From positions 14,521,466 through 14,585,465 of the forward strand of contig OZ026607.1 of assembly GCA_964020085.1 (NCBI GenBank): DNA of 64,000 nucleotides, given 5' to 3'. The translations under genes and the position numbers were made by a program. Within the stretch, counting starts at the first letter, position 1. Each line of letters starts with the position of its first letter. The stretch is from Micromussa lordhowensis. Its lineage: Eukaryota; Cnidaria; Anthozoa; Scleractinia; Lobophylliidae. The notes beneath the pieces were generated by a model that did no database searches, had not been told where the DNA came from, and saw only the letters and a list, made by a program, of their open reading frames with translations. Below are positions 54,301 to 64,000 of this stretch, in pieces.

Positions 54301-57300
54301 AAAATCACCAAAAAATTTACAAAACGGCGCAAAACATAGATGTCTGTAATGAGTGAACAGATTCTTGATTGCTTGAAACGTAAACGAGATATTTGCATTA
54401 AGAACATAATACCAAGCCAAAATACGGCTTTCAGGTGGACCCCCGCCTTAAGAGAAGTTTTCAAGGTTTTTCAAGCTGTAGCTACTGTCAAGCTAATAGA
54501 TGTGAAGAAAATCACAAATTTAACGCGTCTGTCACGATTAGATATGAAAACAGCGATTGCATGGCATTATAGGACAACAATAAGCTTAGCGCCAAAACGA
54601 GGCTTCGCCTCGTGCGAGTCTAAGAAATGCCTCCCAAAAGGGAGGCAAAGAGCATTTCACCTCTTATTTAAATTTAGTCGCATCGAAGGGGTGTTGGAGG
54701 CTCCTCGTGCGGGTGGACCGGTGAGGGTGGGACTCTGCAGAGACTCTGCTCCCGTTAACTCTACCCCATGATGGGGGGTAGGGGGGAGCAGAGAACGAGG
54801 AGCATTTTGTTTGGATTATTTTTCGTTTTTTTTTTTTTTTTCCCTTAAACAAACATGTTAAAACACGCGTTTTAACTTGTATCGATATCAGATTAATATA
54901 TCTGGCATAAAAAAACCTGGGTTTAAATGTCAGGAATATTCGAAATTGTCCTCCTTTAAGGTGGGGGTTTACCTGAATTAAAGTGAAATTTGAGGAAGTT
55001 TAAAGAGAGATTGAAAGGGGGAGAAAAGGTTATGGAACACCACCAGACAGTTGCCCGACCCCACAATGGCACTCGGGTTGTTAGGCAACTGTTTGGTGTG
55101 TGTGTATCTATCAATTTTTAACTTCAAACTCTAATTTTAAAACAACACCAAATCTTCCAAATTTCCTATTTCCATAAATTTTACTAATCCTTTGAGAAAA
55201 ACTATCTGTCTCCAAATAAACCTAAAAATCACCAAAAAATTTACAAAACGGCGCAAAACATAGATGTCTGTAATGAGTGAACAGATTCTTGATTGCTTGA
55301 AACGTAAACGAGATATTTGCATTAAGAACATAATACCAAGCCAAAATACGGCTTTCAGGTGGACCCCCGCCTTAAGAGAAGTTTTCAAGGTTTTTCAAGC
55401 TGTAGCTACTGTCAAACTAATAGATGTGAAGAAAATCACAAATTTAACGCGTCTGTCACGATTAGATATGAAAACAGCGATTGCATGGCATTATAGGACA
55501 ACAATAAGCTTAGCGCCAAAACGAGGCTTCGCCTCGTGCGAGTCTAAGAAATGCCTCCCAAAAGGGAGGCAAAGAGCATTTCACCTCTTATTTAAATTTA
55601 GTCGCATCGAAGGGGTGTTGGAGGCTCCTCGTGCGGGTGGACCGGTGAGGGTGGGACTCTGCAGAGACTCTGCTCCCGTTAACTCTACCCCATGATGGGG
55701 GGTAGGGGGGAGCAGAGAACGAGGAGCATTTTGTTTGGATTATTTTTCGTTTTTTTTTTTTTTTTCCCTTAAACAAACATGTTAAAACACGCGTTTTAAC
55801 TTGTATCGATATCAGATTAATATATCTGGCATAAAAAAACCTGGGTTTAAATGTCAGGAATATTCGAAATTGTCCTCCTTTAAGGTGGGGGTTTACCTGA
55901 ATTAAAGTGAAATTTGAGGAAGTTTAAAGAGAGATTGAAAGGGGGAGAAAAGGTTATGGAACACCACCAGACAGTTGCCCGACCCCACAATGGCACTCGG
56001 GTTGTTAGGCAACTGTTTGGTGTGTATCTATCAATTTTTAACTTCAAACTCTAATTTTAAAACAACACCAAATCTTCCAAATTTCCTATTTCCATAAATT
56101 TTACTAATCCTTTGAGAAAAACTATCTGTCTCCAAATAAACCTAAAAATCACCAAAAAATTTACAAAACGGCGCAAAACATAGATGTCTGTAATGAGTGA
56201 ACAGATTCTTGATTGCTTGAAACGTAAACGAGATATTTGCATTAAGAACATAATACCAAGCCAAAATACGGCTTTCAGGTGGACCCCCGCCTTAAGAGAA
56301 GTTTTCAAGGTTTTTCAAGCTGTAGCTACTGTCAAGCTAATAGATGTGAAGAAAATCACAAATTTAACGCGTCTGTCACGATTAGATATGAAAACAGCGA
56401 TTGCATGGCATTATAGGACAACAATAAGCTTAGCGCCAAAACGAGGCTTCGCCTCGTGCGAGCCTAAGAAATGCCTCCCAAAAGGGAGGCAAAGAGCATT
56501 TCACCTCTTATTTAAATTTAGTCGCATCGAAGGGGTGTTGGAGGCTCCTCGTGCGGGTGGACCGGTGAGGGTGGGACTCTGCAGAGACTCTGCTCCCGTT
56601 AACTCTACCCCATGAGGGGGGTAGGGGGGAGCAGAGAACGAGGAGCATTTTGTTTGGATTATTTTTCGTTTTTTTTTTTTTTTCCCTTAAACAAACATGT
56701 TAAAACACGCGTTTTAACTTGTATCGATATCAGATTAATATATCTGGCATAAAAAAACCTGGGTTTAAATGTCAGGAATATTCGAAATTGTCCTCCTTTA
56801 AGGTGGGGGTTTACCTGAATTAAAGTGAAATTTGAGGAAGTTTAAAGAGAGATTGAAAGGGGGAGAAAAGGTTATGGAACACCACCAGACAGTTGCCCGA
56901 CCCCACAATGGCACTCGGGTTGTTAGGCAACTGTTTGGTGTGTATCTATCAATTTTTAACTTCAAACTCTAATTTTAAAACAACACCAAATCTTCCAAAT
57001 TTCCTATTTCCATAAATTTTACTAATCCTTTGAGAAAAACTATCTGTCTCCAAATAAACCTAAAAATCACCAAAAAATTTACAAAACGGCGCAAAACATA
57101 GATGTCTGTAATGAGTGAACAGATTCTTGATTGCTTGAAACGTAAACGAGATATTTGCATTAAGAACATAATACCAAGCCAAAATACGGCTTTCAGGTGG
57201 ACCCCCGCCTTAAGAGAAGTTTTCAAGGTTTTTCAAGCTGTAGCTACTGTCAAGCTAATAGATGTGAAGAAAATCACAAATTTAACGCGTCTGTCACGAT

Positions 57301-60300
57301 TAGATATGAAAACAGCGATTGCATGGCATTATAGGACAACAATAAGCTTAGCGCCAAAACGAGGCTTCGCCTCGTGCGAGCCTAAGAAATGCCTCCCAAA
57401 AGGGAGGCAAAGAGCATTTCACCTCTTATTTAAATTTAGTCGCATCGAAGGGGTGTTGGAGGCTCCTCGTGCGGGTGGACCGGTGAGGGTGGGACTCTGC
57501 AGAGACTCTGCTCCCGTTAACTCTACCCCATGAGGGGGGTAGGGGGGAGCAGAGAACGAGGAGCATTTTGTTTGGATTATTTTTCGTTTTTTTTTTTTTT
57601 TCCCTTAAACAAACATGTTAAAACACGCGTTTTAACTTGTATCGATATCAGATTAATATATCTGGCATAAAAAAACCTGGGTTTAAATGTCAGGAATATT
57701 CGAAATTGTCCTCCTTTAAGGTGGGGGTTTACCTGAATTAAAGTGAAATTTGAGGAAGTTTAAAGAGAGATTGAAAGGGGGAGAAAAGGTTATGGAACAC
57801 CACCAGACAGTTGCCCGACCCCACAATGGCACTCGGGTTGTTAGGCAACTGTTTGGTGTGTGTGTATCTATCAATTTTTAACTTCAAACTCTAATTTTAA
57901 AACAACACCAAATCTTCCAAATTTCCTATTTCCATAAATTTTACTAATCCTTTGAGAAAAACTATCTGTCTCCAAATAAACCTAAAAATCACCAAAAAAT
58001 TTACAAAACGGCGCAAAACATAGATGTCTGTAATGAGTGAACAGATTCTTGATTGCTTGAAACGTAAACGAGATATTTGCATTAAGAACATAATACCAAG
58101 CCAAAATACGGCTTTCAGGTGGACCCCCGCCTTAAGAGAAGTTTTCAAGGTTTTTCAAGCTGTAGCTACTGTCAAGCTAATAGATGTGAAGAAAATCACA
58201 AATTTAACGCGTCTGTCACGATTAGATATGAAAACAGCGATTGCATGGCATTATAGGACAACAATAAGCTTAGCGCCAAAACGAGGCTTCGCCTCGTGCG
58301 AGTCTAAGAAATGCCTCCCAAAAGGGAGGCAAAGAGCATTTCACCTCTTATTTAAATTTAGTCGCATCGAAGGGGTGTTGGAGGCTCCTCGTGCGGGTGG
58401 ACCGGTGAGGGTGGGACTCTGCAGAGACTCTGCTCCCGTTAACTCTACCCCATGATGGGGGGTAGGGGGGAGCAGAGAACGAGGAGCATTTTGTTTGGAT
58501 TATTTTTCGTTTTTTTTTTTTTTTTTCCCTTAAACAAACATGTTAAAACACGCGTTTTAACTTGTATCGATATCAGATTAATATATCTGGCATAAAAAAA
58601 CCTGGGTTTAAATGTCAGGAATATTCGAAATTGTCCTCCTTTAAGGTGGGGGTTTACCTGAATTAAAGTGAAATTTGAGGAAGTTTAAAGAGAGATTGAA
58701 AGGGGGAGAAAAGGTTATGGAACACCACCAGACAGTTGCCCGACCCCACAATGGCACTCGGGTTGTTAGGCAACTGTTTGGTGTGTATCTATCAATTTTT
58801 AACTTCAAACTCTAATTTTAAAACAACACCAAATCTTCCAAATTTCCTATTTCCATAAATTTTACTAATCCTTTGAGAAAAACTATCTGTCTCCAAATAA
58901 ACCTAAAAATCACCAAAAAATTTACAAAACGGCGCAAAACATAGATGTCTGTAATGAGTGAACAGATTCTTGATTGCTTGAAACGTAAACGAGATATTTG
59001 CATTAAGAACATAATACCAAGCCAAAATACGGCTTTCAGGTGGACCCCCGCCTTAAGAGAAGTTTTCAAGGTTTTTCAAGCTGTAGCTACTGTCAAGCTA
59101 ATAGATGTGAAGAAAATCACAAATTTAACGCGTCTGTCACGATTAGATATGAAAACAGCGATTGCATGGCATTATAGGACAACAATAAGCTTAGCGCCAA
59201 AACGAGGCTTCGCCTCGTGCGAGCCTAAGAAATGCCTCCCAAAAGGGAGGCAAAGAGCATTTCACCTCTTATTTAAATTTAGTCGCATCGAAGGGGTGTT
59301 GGAGGCTCCTCGTGCGGGTGGACCGGTGAGGGTGGGACTCTGCAGAGACTCTGCTCCCGTTAACTCTACCCCATGAGGGGGGTAGGGGGGAGCAGAGAAC
59401 GAGGAGCATTTTGTTTGGATTATTTTTCGTTTTTTTTTTTTTTTCCCTTAAACAAACATGTTAAAACACGCGTTTTAACTTGTATCGATATCAGATTAAT
59501 ATATCTGGCATAAAAAAACCTGGGTTTAAATGTCAGGAATATTCGAAATTGTCCTCCTTTAAGGTGGGGGTTTACCTGAATTAAAGTGAAATTTGAGGAA
59601 GTTTAAAGAGAGATTGAAAGGGGGAGAAAAGGTTATGGAACACCACCAGACAGTTGCCCGACCCCACAATGGCACTCGGGTTGTTAGGCAACTGTTTGGT
59701 GTGTATCTATCAATTTTTAACTTCAAACTCTAATTTTAAAACAACACCAAATCTTCCAAATTTCCTATTTCCATAAATTTTACTAATCCTTTGAGAAAAA
59801 CTATCTGTCTCCAAATAAACCTAAAAATCACCAAAAAATTTACAAAACGGCGCAAAACATAGATGTCTGTAATGAGTGAACAGATTCTTGATTGCTTGAA
59901 ACGTAAACGAGATATTTGCATTAAGAACATAATACCAAGCCAAAATACGGCTTTCAGGTGGACCCCCGCCTTAAGAGAAGTTTTCAAGGTTTTTCAAGCT
60001 GTAGCTACTGTCAAGCTAATAGATGTGAAGAAAATCACAAATTTAACGCGTCTGTCACGATTAGATATGAAAACAGCGATTGCATGGCATTATAGGACAA
60101 CAATAAGCTTAGCGCCAAAACGAGGCTTCGCCTCGTGCGAGCCTAAGAAATGCCTCCCAAAAGGGAGGCAAAGAGCATTTCACCTCTTATTTAAATTTAG
60201 TCGCATCGAAGGGGTGTTGGAGGCTCCTCGTGCGGGTGGACCGGTGAGGGTGGGACTCTGCAGAGACTCTGCTCCCGTTAACTCTACCCCATGAGGGGGG

Positions 60301-63300
60301 TAGGGGGGAGCAGAGAACGAGGAGCATTTTGTTTGGATTATTTTTCGTTTTTTTTTTTTTTTCCCTTAAACAAACATGTTAAAACACGCGTTTTAACTTG
60401 TATCGATATCAGATTAATATATCTGGCATAAAAAAACCTGGGTTTAAATGTCAGGAATATTCGAAATTGTCCTCCTTTAAGGTGGGGGTTTACCTGAATT
60501 AAAGTGAAATTTGAGGAAGTTTAAAGAGAGATTGAAAGGGGGAGAAAAGGTTATGGAACACCACCAGACAGTTGCCCGACCCCACAATGGCACTCGGGTT
60601 GTTAGGCAACTGTTTGGTGTGTGTGTATCTATCAATTTTTAACTTCAAACTCTAATTTTAAAACAACACCAAATCTTCCAAATTTCCTATTTCCATAAAT
60701 TTTACTAATCCTTTGAGAAAAACTATCTGTCTCCAAATAAACCTAAAAATCACCAAAAAATTTACAAAACGGCGCAAAACATAGATGTCTGTAATGAGTG
60801 AACAGATTCTTGATTGCTTGAAACGTAAACGAGATATTTGCATTAAGAACATAATACCAAGCCAAAATACGGCTTTCAGGTGGACCCCCGCCTTAAGAGA
60901 AGTTTTCAAGGTTTTTCAAGCTGTAGCTACTGTCAAGCTAATAGATGTGAAGAAAATCACAAATTTAACGCGTCTGTCACGATTAGATATGAAAACAGCG
61001 ATTGCATGGCATTATAGGACAACAATAAGCTTAGCGCCAAAACGAGGCTTCGCCTCGTGCGAGCCTAAGAAATGCCTCCCAAAAGGGAGGCAAAGAGCAT
61101 TTCACCTCTTATTTAAATTTAGTCGCATCGAAGGGGTGTTGGAGGCTCCTCGTGCGGGTGGACCGGTGAGGGTGGGACTCTGCAGAGACTCTGCTCCCGT
61201 TAACTCTACCCCATGAGGGGGGTAGGGGGGAGCAGAGAACGAGGAGCATTTTGTTTGGATTATTTTTCGTTTTTTTTTTTTTTTCCCTTAAACAAACATG
61301 TTAAAACACGCGTTTTAACTTGTATCGATATCAGATTAATATATCTGGCATAAAAAAACCTGGGTTTAAATGTCAGGAATATTCGAAATTGTCCTCCTTT
61401 AAGGTGGGGGTTTACCTGAATTAAAGTGAAATTTGAGGAAGTTTAAAGAGAGATTGAAAGGGGGAGAAAAGGTTATGGAACACCACCAGACAGTTGCCCG
61501 ACCCCACAATGGCACTCGGGTTGTTAGGCAACTGTTTGGTGTGTGTGTATCTATCAATTTTTAACTTCAAACTCTAATTTTAAAACAACACCAAATCTTC
61601 CAAATTTCCTATTTCCATAAATTTTACTAATCCTTTGAGAAAAACTATCTGTCTCCAAATAAACCTAAAAATCACCAAAAAATTTACAAAACGGCGCAAA
61701 ACATAGATGTCTGTAATGAGTGAACAGATTCTTGATTGCTTGAAACGTAAACGAGATATTTGCATTAAGAACATAATACCAAGCCAAAATACGGCTTTCA
61801 GGTGGACCCCCGCCTTAAGAGAAGTTTTCAAGGTTTTTCAAGCTGTAGCTACTGTCAAGCTAATAGATGTGAAGAAAATCACAAATTTAACGCGTCTGTC
61901 ACGATTAGATATGAAAACAGCGATTGCATGGCATTATAGGACAACAATAAGCTTAGCGCCAAAACGAGGCTTCGCCTCGTGCGAGTCTAAGAAATGCCTC
62001 CCAAAAGGGAGGCAAAGAGCATTTCACCTCTTATTTAAATTTAGTCGCATCGAAGGGGTGTTGGAGGCTCCTCGTGCGGGTGGACCGGTGAGGGTGGGAC
62101 TCTGCAGAGACTCTGCTCCCGTTAACTCTACCCCATGATGGGGGGTAGGGGGGAGCAGAGAACGAGGAGCATTTTGTTTGGATTATTTTTCGTTTTTTTT
62201 TTTTTTTTCCCTTAAACAAACATGTTAAAACACGCGTTTTAACTTGTATCGATATCAGATTAATATATCTGGCATAAAAAAACCTGGGTTTAAATGTCAG
62301 GAATATTCGAAATTGTCCTCCTTTAAGGTGGGGGTTTACCTGAATTAAAGTGAAATTTGAGGAAGTTTAAAGAGAGATTGAAAGGGGGAGAAAAGGTTAT
62401 GGAACACCACCAGACAGTTGCCCGACCCCACAATGGCACTCGGGTTGTTAGGCAACTGTTTGGTGTGTGTGTATCTATCAATTTTTAACTTCAAACTCTA
62501 ATTTTAAAACAACACCAAATCTTCCAAATTTCCTATTTCCATAAATTTTACTAATCCTTTGAGAAAAACTATCTGTCTCCAAATAAACCTAAAAATCACC
62601 AAAAAATTTACAAAACGGCGCAAAACATAGATGTCTGTAATGAGTGAACAGATTCTTGATTGCTTGAAACGTAAACGAGATATTTGCATTAAGAACATAA
62701 TACCAAGCCAAAATACGGCTTTCAGGTGGACCCCCGCCTTAAGAGAAGTTTTCAAGGTTTTTCAAGCTGTAGCTACTGTCAAGCTAATAGATGTGAAGAA
62801 AATCACAAATTTAACGCGTCTGTCACGATTAGATATGAAAACAGCGATTGCATGGCATTATAGGACAACAATAAGCTTAGCGCCAAAACGAGGCTTCGCC
62901 TCGTGCGAGTCTAAGAAATGCCTCCCAAAAGGGAGGCAAAGAGCATTTCACCTCTTATTTAAATTTAGTCGCATCGAAGGGGTGTTGGAGGCTCCTCGTG
63001 CGGGTGGACCGGTGAGGGTGGGACTCTGCAGAGACTCTGCTCCCGTTAACTCTACCCCATGATGGGGGGTAGGGGGGAGCAGAGAACGAGGAGCATTTTG
63101 TTTGGATTATTTTTCGTTTTTTTTTTTTTTTTCCCTTAAACAAACATGTTAAAACACGCGTTTTAACTTGTATCGATATCAGATTAATATATCTGGCATA
63201 AAAAAACCTGGGTTTAAATGTCAGGAATATTCGAAATTGTCCTCCTTTAAGGTGGGGGTTTACCTGAATTAAAGTGAAATTTGAGGAAGTTTAAAGAGAG

Positions 63301-64000
63301 ATTGAAAGGGGGAGAAAAGGTTATGGAACACCACCAGACAGTTGCCCGACCCCACAATGGCACTCGGGTTGTTAGGCAACTGTTTGGTGTGTGTGTATCT
63401 ATCAATTTTTAACTTCAAACTCTAATTTTAAAACAACACCAAATCTTCCAAATTTCCTATTTCCATAAATTTTACTAATCCTTTGAGAAAAACTATCTGT
63501 CTCCAAATAAACCTAAAAATCACCAAAAAATTTACAAAACGGCGCAAAACATAGATGTCTGTAATGAGTGAACAGATTCTTGATTGCTTGAAACGTAAAC
63601 GAGATATTTGCATTAAGAACATAATACCAAGCCAAAATACGGCTTTCAGGTGGACCCCCGCCTTAAGAGAAGTTTTCAAGGTTTTTCAAGCTGTAGCTAC
63701 TGTCAAGCTAATAGATGTGAAGAAAATCACAAATTTAACGCGTCTGTCACGATTAGATATGAAAACAGCGATTGCATGGCATTATAGGACAACAATAAGC
63801 TTAGCGCCAAAACGAGGCTTCGCCTCGTGCGAGTCTAAGAAATGCCTCCCAAAAGGGAGGCAAAGAGCATTTCACCTCTTATTTAAATTTAGTCGCATCG
63901 AAGGGGTGTTGGAGGCTCCTCGTGCGGGTGGACCGGTGAGGGTGGGACTCTGCAGAGACTCTGCTCCCGTTAACTCTACCCCATGATGGGGGGTAGGGGG

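Larger units (their letters stand above)
47411..64000. repeat. Tandem satellite array, about 18 units of 918-924 bp
   Basis: The same unit repeats from just after the gap to the window end; the unit phase advances by 918, 920, 921, 922 or 924 bp. Differences are almost confined to three sites: TGTGTGTA versus TGTA, poly-T length (about 15-18), and GAGGGGGG versus GATGGGGGG, plus one linked GAGCCTA/GAGTCTA change. Rare single changes mark individual units (A at 53970, A at 55416). Each unit contains a MITE copy, the hairpins CGAGGCTTCGCCTCG and GCCTCCCAAAAGGGAGGC, and a larger inverted pair CTCTGCTCCC / GGGAGCAGAG around a GC-rich centre. The array continues beyond the window. Confidence 0.5.

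Noticed and set aside
47876..63986. Eighteen copies of a 143-residue protein gene family
   Set aside because: The frame is conserved only because the satellite units are nearly identical. It begins inside a MITE, shows no domain, and overlaps an open frame on the other strand.

Overview
The window is animal nuclear DNA, most likely from a cnidarian and probably a stony coral. It has spliced genes with GT-AG introns, a HECT-type ubiquitin ligase gene of the kind expanded in corals, a BEN-domain gene, and dense layers of nested transposons. The species cannot be named from sequence alone. All gene and element names come from reading motifs; no database search was run.

Layout. 1-5.5 kb: minus-strand multi-exon HECT ubiquitin-ligase-like gene with an in-frame stop. 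5.6-9.5 kb: repeat-rich intergenic DNA, including a degenerate tandem repeat, a field of GTGTGATCACA palindromes and a PIF/Harbinger-type element carrying a MADF-like exon. 9.5-20.3 kb: minus-strand BEN-domain gene whose large intron holds a complete Gypsy LTR retrotransposon with identical LTRs. 20.3-22.3 kb: small inverted-repeat elements.

22.3-37.9 kb: a decayed minus-strand Helitron (2A-like motif, OTU-like region, Rep, PIF1-type helicase). It is split by a 10.5 kb Polinton/Maverick-like virus-like element at 23220-33719. That element has 1.45 kb terminal inverted repeats starting AG and ending CT, and a 6-bp AATATT target duplication. It encodes a chromodomain integrase, a penton-like protein, a pVI/pX-like protein, a major capsid protein, an adenain-like protease, a packaging ATPase, a C2H2 zinc finger and conserved accessory proteins. 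No DNA polymerase B is visible. The inverted repeats carry tRNA genes (an intact tRNA-Asp and deleted Met- and Arg-like copies) and a small ORF. Several virion genes are frameshifted, while integrase, protease and ATPase remain open.

38-47 kb: a second Harbinger-type element inside a 60-bp minisatellite, long hairpins, a gene start with paired CxxC motifs, the 3' end of a Penelope-like element (GIY-YIG domain plus a well-formed hammerhead ribozyme) and duplicated tRNA-Thr-like SINEs beside a 200-base gap. 47.4 kb to the end: about 18 nearly identical copies of a ~922-bp satellite unit that contains a captured MITE; another copy of that MITE sits in the Helitron at 34.4 kb.

The most unusual object is the polymerase-less, tRNA-carrying Polinton-like element nested in the Helitron. 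The ribozyme, the 2A-like motif and the MITE-derived satellite are secondary points of interest.
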